Source: Blautia faecicola (GTDB taxonomy: Bacteria > Bacillota > Clostridia > Lachnospirales > Lachnospiraceae). From it: 64,000 bases of DNA. The notes below the pieces were generated by a model that searched no databases, was not told the DNA's origin, and worked only from the letters and a program-made list of their open reading frames with translations. The stretch spans positions 3,257,501 to 3,321,500 of the forward strand of contig NZ_SDKC01000001.1 in NCBI RefSeq assembly GCF_004123145.1. The letters run 5' to 3'. This document shows positions 45,476 to 54,812 of this stretch, in pieces (positions within the stretch are counted from its first letter, which is position 1; every line of letters begins with the position of its first letter). The position numbers and the translations under genes were made by a program.

Positions 45476-47104
45476 ATGGATCATAAACATACACTTACTG
45501 AACTGAATAACTGCAGCCGCGAGGAACTGATTACCATGGTTCTTTCCATGCAGGGACAGCTGGATATGCTGAACCAGAACATAGAAAAACTGATCGAACA
45601 GGTACGCCTCGCCAACAGCTATCGTTTTGGCAAACATACGGAAACTTTAAAATCGATCGACGGACAGCTCTCCTTTTTTGATGAAGCAGAAGCTGCATAT
45701 GATGCATCAGTTCCAGAACCTTCTGCAGATGAGATCCTGCCCACCAAGCGGAGTCAGAAGAAAAAAGGAAAACGGGATCTGGATCTGAAAGATTTCCCTG
45801 TAGAGATCCTTCCGCCGTATCATGTTTCCAAAGAAGAACTGGATGCCTTCTATGGCGATGGCAACTGGCGTCAGATTCCAAGTGAGATCTATAAGAGGCT
45901 TCGCTACGAGCCGGCATCATGGACCGTTGAGGTTCATACGGTCGAAGTATATGTTGGGACTGACGGTGACCATCAGGACGAATTCATCCGCGGAGAAAGG
46001 CCAAAGGATCTGCTCCGGAACAGCATTGTGACCCCGTCCCTGCTGGCAGCTATCCTGAACGTAAAGTATGTAAACTCATCCGCACTTCACCGGATCGAGC
46101 AGGAATTCGAGCGCAATGGTGTAAAGATATCCCGGCAGACCATGTCCAACTGGATCATCAAATGTGCTGACAGATACTTTGCACCTTTTGTTGAGCGGAT
46201 GAAATCAGAACTGCTGTCGCTGCATGTCACACAGTCTGATGAAACGCCGACGCAGGTGATCGCAGACAGCGATCATCCCAACAGCAAGTGTTACATGTGG
46301 GTGCACCGTTCCGGTGAACTGTATAAGGAGCGCCCCATCGTGATCTATGAATACCAGAAAGGGCGCGACCACCACAAACCTCTGGATTTTTACCGGGACT
46401 ATAAAGGGATCCTTGTAACGGACAGCCTCCAGCAGTACCACGTACTTGAAAGGAAACTCCCAGAGGTAACAAACGCGAACTGCTGGGCACATGCAAGGCG
46501 CGATTTTGCAGATGCAGTAAAAGCAGCCGATAAAAAAGACCCACAGGCGGTCAAACAGTCGGTTGCATATCAGGCACTGCAAAAGATCGCAGGATTCTAT
46601 AATATCGATACGGAGCTAAAAGGGCTCTCGTCGGAAGAACGTCTTCAAAAGCGGCAGGAGGTGATCCGGCCGATGGTTGAGGAATTCTTTGCGTGGGTAA
46701 AACAACAGGCTGCGGAATGTGCTGTACCGCCGAAATCAAAAACGGCCCAGGGACTGAACTTCCTGATCAACCAGGAAAAATATCTTAAAGTTTTCCTGGA
46801 AGACGGCGATGTTCCCATTGACAACTCGGCTTCGGAACGGGCGATCCGGACCTTCTGCATCGGAAAGAAAAACTGGATGTTCCACAACACCGCAAACGGG
46901 GCGAATGCCAGTGCACTGGTGTACAGCATTTCAGAAACTGCGAAGCTGAACAACCTGCGGCCGTATTACTACTTTAAGTATATCCTCACAGAGCTGCCGA
47001 AACGCTGCGATAAACAAGGAAATATAGATCCTGCGGAATTAGATGATCTGATGCCTTGGTCATCAGAACTTCCAGACGAATGCAGGAAACCACGCCGCTC
47101 ATAA
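45476..47104 (+). CDS. tnpC: IS66-family transposase TnpC
   Basis: The start MDHKHTLTELNNC at 45,476 follows AAAAGGAGC; the product is 542 aa. It has the N-terminal coiled coil (LSMQGQLDMLNQNIEKLIEQV), a zinc-finger/HTH region, and the DDE core with HVTQSDETPTQV, ILVTDSLQQYH and the Glu in NSASERAIRTFCIGKKNW. A C-terminal IS66 domain ends RPYYYFKYILTELP. It appears intact. Confidence 0.93.
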   Translation: MDHKHTLTELNNCSREELITMVLSMQGQLDMLNQNIEKLIEQVRLANSYRFGKHTETLKSIDGQLSFFDEAEAAYDASVPEPSADEILPTKRSQKKKGKRDLDLKDFPVEILPPYHVSKEELDAFYGDGNWRQIPSEIYKRLRYEPASWTVEVHTVEVYVGTDGDHQDEFIRGERPKDLLRNSIVTPSLLAAILNVKYVNSSALHRIEQEFERNGVKISRQTMSNWIIKCADRYFAPFVERMKSELLSLHVTQSDETPTQVIADSDHPNSKCYMWVHRSGELYKERPIVIYEYQKGRDHHKPLDFYRDYKGILVTDSLQQYHVLERKLPEVTNANCWAHARRDFADAVKAADKKDPQAVKQSVAYQALQKIAGFYNIDTELKGLSSEERLQKRQEVIRPMVEEFFAWVKQQAAECAVPPKSKTAQGLNFLINQEKYLKVFLEDGDVPIDNSASERAIRTFCIGKKNWMFHNTANGANASALVYSISETAKLNNLRPYYYFKYILTELPKRCDKQGNIDPAELDDLMPWSSELPDECRKPRRS

Positions 47105-47162
47105 AAAAGCGGCGTTTCATTTAATGTCAGGCGCATGGTTTGACGTTTACTTTTATCTTCCA

Positions 47163-47224
47163 TAGAAAAAAGGATCCCTCGCAAGGTAGAAGACTAACAA
47201 GCCTTGTCCTTGCTGGGATCCTTT
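47163..47224 (-). terminator. Terminator closing the carbohydrate operon
   Basis: Read on the minus strand, AAAGGATCCCAGCAAGG pairs with CCTTGCGAGGGATCCTTT and is followed by TTTTCT. It lies about 130 bp after the carboxylesterase stop and just outside the IS66 right end. Confidence 0.7.
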
Positions 47225-47352
47225 CAATTACTACTGGGGATGCCGGAATTTGCTATTAACCGACAGCCCCTTTTCTTATTTTTTCAGTATTTTCAGGGCA
47301 TTCTCAATCCGTATGATTCACTTGAGTTGCACTTTATTATGGAAGTTCACAA

Positions 47353-48912
47353 TCAATGCTGTATTTGATTATCTTCTTGAGTTATATTCGCCAGTGTTAA
47401 ATTTGGAAGAGCTTTCTTATATAATTCTAGTAAAGAATCATCAAAATTAAAACGCACTGTACAAACTCTATCAAAAATCATAGTTGCCTCTCTATCTTCT
47501 GTAGAAACGGGCCATTGCGGAATTCCTAGATGATTAGGATCTCCTGTCTCTGCAAAATGAATAACCGCATCAAACATCTGCTTTTCCAGTTTGTCTGAAA
47601 TCTCTGGTATATTCGTTACAGGAACTAGCTCTGTATTATGAAATACAAATGGTATATCCGAACAATGCCATGCTGTCTTTCCATGCTGATAAGGAAATTC
47701 CAACGTAAAAAGATACGAATAGATTTTACCTCCTGATTTTGCAAACTCTTTTATAAACTTTTTAGTAGGACAACGAAATACTGTATCCAATGTAAGTAAA
47801 TCAGCTAAATTTTTCTCTGGATAAACCTCCTGAAAAACATCGGATAATTCTTCTCCCCAGTCTCCAAATCTATCACCAATTCTTTTCATTAGTTCTTCTT
47901 TTGATATCTCATCCTTAAAAAAAGTCTGTGGTTTCATATAAAACTCTCCAAAGACGCTTCCTATCATAAGTGGTATCTTTGTAGCCTCTTTACGAAACCC
48001 TACATCTGGTCCTTCTCCTTTATAAAAATCATTAGGCTTCGGTGTACATCCAACATATTCACCTTCTGCTTCTAATTTAGGACTCACTTTATTATAAGCT
48101 TGAGCCAACTGAGCATAAGGAATGTCTTCTAGTTTCTCCACCTCATCTTCTGTAAAATTTAATTCTTCCAGTAATGCTGTAATCAAAGGTGTAGAATCTT
48201 TATCACTATATTTATATGATTTATCTGGAACACCACTCATAATAATTCCTTTTTGAAACAGTCCATCTGCTTCTTTCATCTGCATTAGACCGCTCACTTT
48301 CATACCTCCACCAGATTGTCCAAAAATTGTTACATTCTGAGGATTTCCACCAAATTCCTTTATATTTTCTTTTATCCACTTTAAAGCAGCAATTAGATCT
48401 TCCTGCCCTGCATTTGCAGAATCTGCGTATTTTTCACCATATTGAGACAAATCTAAATACCCAAGAATATTAAGCCTATGATTCACCGTAACGACAACTA
48501 CATCTCCATACTTACTCATATTCTCTCCATTGTATGCTTTTTGCTCAATAGAACTTCCCATGGAAAATCCACCTCCATGGAACCATACAAGCACTGGCCT
48601 CATTGCCATTTTATCAAGGGATTGCGTCCATATATTTAAATTCTGACAATTTTCATTTTGAATCCAATATCTGTGTGGAACCATCAACTCACCATTTGGA
48701 ACATCTTCTTGCAACATAGGACTTACATAACCATAAGAAGCGGCTTCCTTAATACCATCCCAACATTCAGGTTCTTCCGGTTTTTGAAATCTCTTAGCTC
48801 GAGCATATACAATCCCTTTAAAAATATAGGTTCCCCCACTCTGATATCCTCGAATCTTGCCTTGTTTAGTTTGAATAACTGGCAAATCATCATAATTAAA
48901 TTGTTTTGTCAT
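47353..48912 (-). CDS. Type B carboxylesterase
   Basis: This roughly 519-aa alpha/beta hydrolase has the nucleophile elbow FGQSGGGMKVSG, the oxyanion region WFHGGGFSMGS and the catalytic His region AWHCSDIPFVFHNTE. There is no signal peptide, so it acts in the cytoplasm. It is the last gene of the sugar operon, 44 bp after the aldolase, and may remove acyl or aryl ester groups from imported carbohydrate. The start at 48,912 (MTKQFNYDD) is preferred; an in-frame ATG at 48,924 has no room for a ribosome site. Confidence 0.88.
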   Translation of the reverse strand: MTKQFNYDDLPVIQTKQGKIRGYQSGGTYIFKGIVYARAKRFQKPEEPECWDGIKEAASYGYVSPMLQEDVPNGELMVPHRYWIQNENCQNLNIWTQSLDKMAMRPVLVWFHGGGFSMGSSIEQKAYNGENMSKYGDVVVVTVNHRLNILGYLDLSQYGEKYADSANAGQEDLIAALKWIKENIKEFGGNPQNVTIFGQSGGGMKVSGLMQMKEADGLFQKGIIMSGVPDKSYKYSDKDSTPLITALLEELNFTEDEVEKLEDIPYAQLAQAYNKVSPKLEAEGEYVGCTPKPNDFYKGEGPDVGFRKEATKIPLMIGSVFGEFYMKPQTFFKDEISKEELMKRIGDRFGDWGEELSDVFQEVYPEKNLADLLTLDTVFRCPTKKFIKEFAKSGGKIYSYLFTLEFPYQHGKTAWHCSDIPFVFHNTELVPVTNIPEISDKLEKQMFDAVIHFAETGDPNHLGIPQWPVSTEDREATMIFDRVCTVRFNFDDSLLELYKKALPNLTLANITQEDNQIQH

Positions 48913-48956
48913 CTCTATTTCCATCCCTTTTCCAAATACTAAGTTAGGTTCTATGT

Positions 48957-49811
48957 TTACATAGAATACTTATTTGGATTTAATAACCTTATTTTCTGAA
49001 TCACAAAATCAATCATCTCTTCTTTAATGTCATACATTAATTTGACTCCATTCCCCTCAAATTCCTGGTTATTAATCCGCTTTTCTATACTTTGATACAT
49101 GGTACGAAAATACTCTGTCGCAATATTAAATTTGCTCATTCCTAAATTTACAGCTTCTTTTAACTGTTCTTCTGGAATATCAGAACATCCATGTAGTACC
49201 AAAGGAATATTTACCTTTTTTCGTATAGCATAAATTCTTTCTAAATCTAAATTCGGTGTTTTCACATACGGACCATGAGCATTTCCAACAGCAATAGCAA
49301 GTGAATCACAACCCGTCTGTTCCACAAATCTTACTGCATCTTCTACTTTAGTATAATAGTTCGTATTATCAATTGCGTCAATGCTATCTCCATTTCCAAC
49401 ATGTCCTAGCTCTGCTTCAACGTCAATTCCAAACACCTTAGCCACACGCACCACATTTTTAGTTAGTTCTACATTTTCTTGGAAAGGTTTCGTTGAACCA
49501 TCTATCATAACTGAAGGAAATCCATCCCGAATCCCTCCTACTGCAATTTCATATGTTACAGAATGATCCAGATGTACTCCAACAGGAACAGATGCTTTTT
49601 CTGCCATATCGCAGGCTGCAAAAGCCAAATGCTTTAAATCTGTGTAGTCTGAAAATCCGGGATAAAACTGAACAATTATGGGAACTCTTTCTCTTTCTGC
49701 TGCTTCTATAACATATTTAACGGTTTCAATATTTAAAGTATTAATTGCAGCAACACCAAACCTATTTTCTGTTGCATATGTTAAAATATCTTTTACTTTT
49801 GCTTTAGGCAT
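48957..49811 (-). CDS. Class II aldolase (fructose/tagatose-bisphosphate aldolase family)
   Basis: This 284-aa protein starts MPKAKVKDILTYA at 49,811 after GGAGG. The metal-binding and active-site segments are VGVHLDHS, MIDGSTKPFQEN, DVEAELGHVGNGD and PLVLHGCSDIPEEQLK (Cys in place of the usual Gly of HGGSD). It most resembles the KbaY/GatY group. It probably cleaves the phosphorylated ketose made by the isomerase and kinase of this operon. Confidence 0.9.
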   Translation of the reverse strand: MPKAKVKDILTYATENRFGVAAINTLNIETVKYVIEAAERERVPIIVQFYPGFSDYTDLKHLAFAACDMAEKASVPVGVHLDHSVTYEIAVGGIRDGFPSVMIDGSTKPFQENVELTKNVVRVAKVFGIDVEAELGHVGNGDSIDAIDNTNYYTKVEDAVRFVEQTGCDSLAIAVGNAHGPYVKTPNLDLERIYAIRKKVNIPLVLHGCSDIPEEQLKEAVNLGMSKFNIATEYFRTMYQSIEKRINNQEFEGNGVKLMYDIKEEMIDFVIQKIRLLNPNKYSM

Positions 49812-49822
49812 ATTCTTCCCTC

Positions 49823-50770
49823 CTACAATGCACACTCTTCAATTTTACTATCTAAAATTTTCATTTCCTCTTCTGTTAATTTCCAGTCGAATGTCTTACA
49901 GTTTTCATCAGCATGCTCAATACTTCTAACGCCTACTAAAGCTGTACCTACATATTCTTTCTGGGTACTCCAATTTAATGCAACCTGTCCCACTGGTACA
50001 TTATGACCATCTGCAATACTATCCATTACTTTTAGCAATTCCATAATTTTTGAAAATTTGGGTTCTTTATAAACATCATAAAAGTTTAAACGTAAATCAT
50101 TTTTTTCAAAAGAAGGCATACTTCTTATTTTTCCAGAAAGAATGCCCGCTCCCATAGAACCATATGTCATAGAATCAATTCCTCTATCATATCCCCAAGA
50201 CATCAAATCTTCAAACCCTCTATCGACCATAGAATATAATGGCTGCTGTACATCAATCTGAATATATTGTTCTGCTTCTTTTATCTGCTCTGCCGTAAAA
50301 TTAGATACACCAACATAACGTATATAGCCTTTACGCTTCATTTCCCCCAACGCAGCCATAGTTTCATCTATAGGCGTATTTACATCTGGCCAATGAACAA
50401 AATAAAAATCTATATAGTCTGTTTCCAAATTCATCAAAGAACTTTGAATTTCTCTCATAGCATTTTTATAACTCGTATCTTTTTTATATCCATGTGTATA
50501 GATATCCGGAATCAAGCCAAACTTTGTGGAAATTAACACCTGTTCCCTTGGAATTTCTTTCAAAACTTCTCCTACAATTTTTTCTGAAGTTCCATTTCCG
50601 TAGCAGGGAGCTGTATCAATAAGATTTACTCCCTTTTCTATCATTCTTCGAATTGCACAAATAGCTTCGTTTTTATCCACTTTTCCATAGTTTTGACCTC
50701 CGATTGCCCAAGTCCCTACCGCTAACTGTGATACTTCGATCTCTGCATTTTTAAATTTTTTATATCTCAT
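49823..50770 (-). CDS. Aldo/keto reductase
   Basis: This 315-aa TIM-barrel NAD(P)H oxidoreductase has GTWAIGGQNYG, LIDTAPCYGNG with the catalytic Tyr, STKFGLI with the Lys, FYFVHWPD with the His, and a C-terminal nucleotide-binding part TALVGVRSIEHADEN. In this operon it could reduce the aldehyde released by the aldolase, or oxidise/reduce the sugar itself. It overlaps the cupin gene by 4 bp and ends 11 bp before the aldolase. Confidence 0.92.
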   Translation of the reverse strand: MRYKKFKNAEIEVSQLAVGTWAIGGQNYGKVDKNEAICAIRRMIEKGVNLIDTAPCYGNGTSEKIVGEVLKEIPREQVLISTKFGLIPDIYTHGYKKDTSYKNAMREIQSSLMNLETDYIDFYFVHWPDVNTPIDETMAALGEMKRKGYIRYVGVSNFTAEQIKEAEQYIQIDVQQPLYSMVDRGFEDLMSWGYDRGIDSMTYGSMGAGILSGKIRSMPSFEKNDLRLNFYDVYKEPKFSKIMELLKVMDSIADGHNVPVGQVALNWSTQKEYVGTALVGVRSIEHADENCKTFDWKLTEEEMKILDSKIEECAL

Positions 50771-51276
50771 TTTTCACACCCCCTTGTAATCCTTATCTGC
50801 TCTCCTGTTTCCAACCTTCTACTCAACATATCATTCTTAAAAGTTCTTCCAGGTAGCATACAAACAATATGAACATCTTCTTTATCTACTGGATACTGTG
50901 TTCCATGAACAATCAGCGGATTCAATTTTACGAATGTTCCCTTTGGAACATAAAAAGCTTCTATACTTTCGGTTCTAAAATCTCTATCCATAATTCCTAC
51001 AAAAATAATCACATCTCCATCTAGTGGAAGAAGTCCTTCACATGCATATTGATGTGCTTCGAGAAAAGAAATGATATTGTCGCTTTGTTTTTTAACATGG
51101 CACACAGAAATTGTAGGTTGATTACCCTGGTTAAATTCTAACGCTACCACATCTGCAAAAAAACCCTCCTGAAAAATAGATTTCTTTTTCAGTTCACTCT
51201 CATCTAGTAAATCTAAAAATTCCCCATATTTTCCAAAATTATCTTTTGTTAATTTTTGTACCTGAATCTCTCTCAT
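50767..51276 (-). CDS. AllA/ureidoglycolate-lyase-like cupin
   Basis: This 169-aa small beta-barrel protein has FLEAHQYACEGLLPLDGDVIIFVG and EAFYVPKGTFVKLNPLIVHGTQYPV, a layout similar to AllA (ureidoglycolate lyase) and DUF4867-type cupins. There are no other allantoin genes nearby, so ureidoglycolate is unlikely to be the substrate. Its place between isomerase and reductase suggests work on a sugar acid or sugar intermediate, such as mutarotation or lyase action. This is inference only. Confidence 0.75.
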   Translation of the reverse strand: MREIQVQKLTKDNFGKYGEFLDLLDESELKKKSIFQEGFFADVVALEFNQGNQPTISVCHVKKQSDNIISFLEAHQYACEGLLPLDGDVIIFVGIMDRDFRTESIEAFYVPKGTFVKLNPLIVHGTQYPVDKEDVHIVCMLPGRTFKNDMLSRRLETGEQIRITRGCEK

Positions 51277-51287
51277 AATACCTACTC

Positions 51288-52664
51288 CTATAAACTATAA
51301 ATTCCTTGCTCATGAGCATTATCAAAATGAATTCCCAAATATCTAGATACCTCTCTCAAAACAGGTAAGTAGTGACCATAAACACAGCCTAAATGATGTA
51401 TGTATGGGCCAAACATTAACTTTTCTTCCCAACGTTTCCAGTTATCAGTTTCCATCCATACATAAGTACCATTCGTCTTCGGTCCTGTTGTAGTTTTGGC
51501 TTCCCCCGCAAATAAATAATATTCTCCATCTATATCATCGAACCTACAAACTGTTAAATCACCTTGTTTTAATTCAAAGCGTTCTTGTCCATCTACTAAT
51601 TTTGCCTCTACCCCATCTTTTTTCAAAGAATAAGGAAATGGACCGCAATGCCATAAAAGTTCTGCATTATCATTTTGAGGATGACGAATAGTCAAATCTG
51701 CTAAAAATTCTGATTCTTCAAATAAATTGCAAGCTCTTAAGATTGCCAGAGTAATGGCTCCATTTATATCTGTTTCACAGGAAAGAGGCATTCCATTATC
51801 TGCCATTTCTCCCAAAACAACGCAAGGGCACAACCCCATTAAAGTTGGAAAAGCAGACCAGCACTCAAATGCTGCCACAGAACAATTGTTTTCTTCCATT
51901 AATTCCTGAACTGCTAATTTTGTCGCACATATTTGTTGGAAATTTTCTCCATCAGGGAATTTTCTCACAAATTCCTCCTCATACTTTATATATTCTTTTC
52001 CTTTCTCCTCTAGAATTTTCCTAGCTCTGTTACAAATTTCTACTGGTGAAATAGGGACAGTTGTAATGCCGAACCTCTTAATCAAATTTGCTTCGTTAGT
52101 CATAACACTCATAAAAGGCACTGGACGTTCTCCTATTTTAGCAATTCGCAAAGTACGAAGAGATTTTAAAACTGCTGCTGTTCTAATAAATGTTTCATAC
52201 CCTTTTACAAATTCTTCACTTTTCGTAGTACAATTATAAATGTAACTGTATTTCAAACCATAGCGCTGTAAAACCTTTGTAGCTGCAAACATACCGCACT
52301 GTGTATCTCTTCCCCTAGCCTCATCAGTATTCGGCCTTTCATCTCTTGGTCCCCATACCAAAATAGGTACTGTAAATTTAGAAGCAATCGCTGCCACTAC
52401 TTGTTCTTCTCCAAAATCACAGAAAGGGAAAAATAATGCATCAATTTTTCTATTTTTCATTTTATCCACAATTGCGTTTACTTTGTCCATTTCGCAAACA
52501 ATTCCATTCTCGCATATATCATCTATATCCACGATTTCTACTATAGAAGCTTTAATCTTCCGAATTTCTTCCATAAAACAATCCTTCTGACGTTTTGCTT
52601 CCACCATACTCAAAAAGCTTCTTTTATTTGGTACTACACCCAAAGTTAAAGTTTCCCTATACAT
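51288..52664 (-). CDS. L-fucose/L-arabinose isomerase-family protein
   Basis: This 458-aa protein has the FucI/AraA-type Rossmann N-terminal half (DALFFPFCDFGEEQVVAAIAS, PILVWGPRDERP). The C-terminal metal region shows AAFECWSAFPTLMG, the ligand segment PLSCETDINGAITLA and LLWHCGPFPYSL with a candidate ligand His. It presumably converts an aldose to a ketose with a divalent metal. It is shorter than FucI (about 590) and typical of uncharacterised branch members. It overlaps the PfkB gene by 8 bp. Confidence 0.82.
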   Translation of the reverse strand: MYRETLTLGVVPNKRSFLSMVEAKRQKDCFMEEIRKIKASIVEIVDIDDICENGIVCEMDKVNAIVDKMKNRKIDALFFPFCDFGEEQVVAAIASKFTVPILVWGPRDERPNTDEARGRDTQCGMFAATKVLQRYGLKYSYIYNCTTKSEEFVKGYETFIRTAAVLKSLRTLRIAKIGERPVPFMSVMTNEANLIKRFGITTVPISPVEICNRARKILEEKGKEYIKYEEEFVRKFPDGENFQQICATKLAVQELMEENNCSVAAFECWSAFPTLMGLCPCVVLGEMADNGMPLSCETDINGAITLAILRACNLFEESEFLADLTIRHPQNDNAELLWHCGPFPYSLKKDGVEAKLVDGQERFELKQGDLTVCRFDDIDGEYYLFAGEAKTTTGPKTNGTYVWMETDNWKRWEEKLMFGPYIHHLGCVYGHYLPVLREVSRYLGIHFDNAHEQGIYSL

Positions 52665-53619
52665 ACTCTAGCCCCCTGCCATACTTTTTTACTCTTTCAT
52701 CAATTTCTCTGTAATCAATCTCGCCTGTTTCTAAAAAGTTATCTGTTACTTCCCAATTAGGAATTCCTGCTCTCCCTCCAATTCTGGTACATTTGATGGC
52801 AGATACTCCACTTGCGAATCTTGCAGCATCTTTAGGAGACAGGCCTTTAACTATTGCTGCTAAAAAAGCACCATGAAAAACATCCCCTGCTCCCACCGTA
52901 TCCTTTACATCTACATCAAAAGCAGGAATTTCAAAAAATCCTTCTTTGCTGATCCCCGCACAGCCCTTTTCTCCGAATGTAAAAATCACAATTTCTGGTC
53001 CCTTATTATATAAATATTCGCAATTTTCTTTTACGCTTTTTCCAACTTCTAACATCTTTTCGTAAACAAATTCTGAGCCAATAAATATATCTATCCAAGA
53101 AATAGCATCCAACAATTCATCTGTATAAGAGTCAGCATCCATAAAAATTTTGCTTCCTTTTTGTTTTGCCATTTGAGCTGCTTTTTTCGTCACCGAATCT
53201 AAGTTGGCCATATAAAAATAACTAGAATTTGAAATATATTCTATATTCAATTCTTCCTCTGTCATACATTCTGCGCTTCCTGGATAAAAAACAAAACTTC
53301 GTCCCATAGAACCTTCGTCACTAATTACAATATCAAAATTAGTTGTTCTATTTTTTCTCACACACATTTGTTCTGTATCAATTCCATGGTCTTGAAAATC
53401 TCTGAGACAAAAAGTTCCATATTTATCATCTCCAACATTTCCCATTATTCCACAGCAAAGCCCCAATCTTGCCGCTGCTACCATACCGGAAGCTACTTTT
53501 CCTCCTCCTTGCCAACTCAAATTCTGTATCCTCTCTGCTCCATTAGGTTTTGGAAAGCACCTAACATTTACTGCAAGATCTACGCAAGGGCTATCCAATC
53601 CGATCACATCAAATTTCAC
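52657..53619 (-). CDS. PfkB-family carbohydrate kinase
   Basis: The likely start is GTG at 53,619 (VKFDVIGLDSPCVDLAV), seven bases after GGAGGGG; upstream in-frame codons run into the MFS gene. The 320-aa product has the ribokinase-type WQGGGKVASGMVAAARLG near the N-terminus and DTVGAGDVFHGAFLAAI with the catalytic Asp. Its natural substrate would be the ketose or aldose handled by the adjacent isomerase. It overlaps the MFS gene by 11 bp and the isomerase by 8 bp. Confidence 0.88.
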   Translation of the reverse strand: MKFDVIGLDSPCVDLAVNVRCFPKPNGAERIQNLSWQGGGKVASGMVAAARLGLCCGIMGNVGDDKYGTFCLRDFQDHGIDTEQMCVRKNRTTNFDIVISDEGSMGRSFVFYPGSAECMTEEELNIEYISNSSYFYMANLDSVTKKAAQMAKQKGSKIFMDADSYTDELLDAISWIDIFIGSEFVYEKMLEVGKSVKENCEYLYNKGPEIVIFTFGEKGCAGISKEGFFEIPAFDVDVKDTVGAGDVFHGAFLAAIVKGLSPKDAARFASGVSAIKCTRIGGRAGIPNWEVTDNFLETGEIDYREIDERVKKYGRGLEYV

Positions 53620-54793
53620 ACACATCCCCTCCATTTCTTTGCTCTCGATTTTTCCAGAAATATACAATCAAAGCACATATCGTCATTAAAGTAATAATTC
53701 CTGCCATAAGTAAATACCCTTTTTCATATCCTAGTAGGTGAATTAACTTTCCTCCTACTAAATTTCCAACAATGGCTCCTAATCCAAGCTGTACAACATT
53801 TAGTACACTTTGTCCTTTTGTTTGATATTTTTCATACACACAAGTACTAATATATACCGCACAACTATAATACATAGTCATATATGTAACTCCTTGTAAC
53901 AGTTGAGCCAAAACTATTCCAATAATTCCACTTCTTATTGGAAGAAGAATTCTAATTCCCATAAGAAAACAAGATAAAAATAAAATCTTTATTGTTCCAT
54001 ACTTTTTAAGCATTCTGTTTATATAAAATAACACTGGAACTTCGCTTAATGCTGAAATGCTATTTATAACCCCAATGGTTGACTGTGTGTAACCTTTTTC
54101 AAGAATATACGGCCCAATAAAACCCGTATAAAAGCTCAAGCCCATCTGACTTATAAACGCTAACCCCAAAACTATATACACATCTCGATTTTTAAATATC
54201 CTGTTTTGCTCATTTTCTTGAACAACTTCATTTATTACTATCTGCCCATTTCTTTCCTCTTTTAATCCTATACAAAAACAAAACAAAATCATATAGGCGA
54301 AAAATGCAAATACAAATTGCATCTGTGGTCTTGTCTTTAAGTACATTCCTGCACAAATTGTCATAACAGCATATCCTAGAGTTCCTCCAAGACGAATAAT
54401 TGAATAGGAATATCCTTCTTTTAAGGAGCGAGCAATCAAAATTGCGTCACTTAAGGGAATTACGGCTGTGGTAAAGGAAGTTACCACAACCGTTGCAAAA
54501 AACATACAAAGAAAACTATTTCCCAGATAGTATAAAAGCATGCTAAATCCACTTCCCACTATTGCAACCAGAAGAACCTCTTTTCTTTTGCCCGTCCTAT
54601 CACTAATTTTTGCCCAAAACCTCTGTATTAACAAAACAACACACGGACCAATCATCAAAAGAATCCCTATCTTCTCAGCATCAATTCCTTTCTGTGCATA
54701 ATAAGCAGATAAAAAAGGTGTATAAAAACCGCTGGCAATATAAATAATTGCATTTATGCTGAACAGATATAAAATAGTTCTCTCTTTATTCAA
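53609..54793 (-). CDS. MFS transporter (LacY/nucleoside-symporter-like)
   Basis: This 394-aa membrane protein has about 12 hydrophobic segments. It starts ILYLFSINAIIYIASGFYTPFLSAYYAQKG, like the MFS_1-like/LacY group, and has the loop motif RFWAKISDRTGKRKEV between helices 2 and 3. It could import a monosaccharide or glycoside, or export an end product of the pathway, in addition to the ABC importer. It lies 19 bp after the GH31 gene. Confidence 0.88.
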   Translation of the reverse strand: MNKERTILYLFSINAIIYIASGFYTPFLSAYYAQKGIDAEKIGILLMIGPCVVLLIQRFWAKISDRTGKRKEVLLVAIVGSGFSMLLYYLGNSFLCMFFATVVVTSFTTAVIPLSDAILIARSLKEGYSYSIIRLGGTLGYAVMTICAGMYLKTRPQMQFVFAFFAYMILFCFCIGLKEERNGQIVINEVVQENEQNRIFKNRDVYIVLGLAFISQMGLSFYTGFIGPYILEKGYTQSTIGVINSISALSEVPVLFYINRMLKKYGTIKILFLSCFLMGIRILLPIRSGIIGIVLAQLLQGVTYMTMYYSCAVYISTCVYEKYQTKGQSVLNVVQLGLGAIVGNLVGGKLIHLLGYEKGYLLMAGIITLMTICALIVYFWKNREQRNGGDVCEI

Positions 54794-54812
54794 ATTTTGC
54801 CTTAACTCCTTT

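Larger units (their letters stand above)
44379..47150 (+). mobile_element. IS66-family insertion sequence, complete
   Basis: Terminal inverted repeats GTAAACGTCAAACCA are at both ends, and imperfect pairing (CTCGCCT versus TGCGCCT) continues inward. Three plus-strand genes (tnpA, tnpB, tnpC) fill the 2772 bp, the full IS66 set. No clear 8-bp target duplication is seen at the ends. Confidence 0.92.

Noticed and set aside
50767-51276. Allantoin/ureidoglycolate catabolism
   Set aside because: Only the AllA-like fold supports it; no other purine-degradation gene is nearby and the operon is clearly carbohydrate-related.
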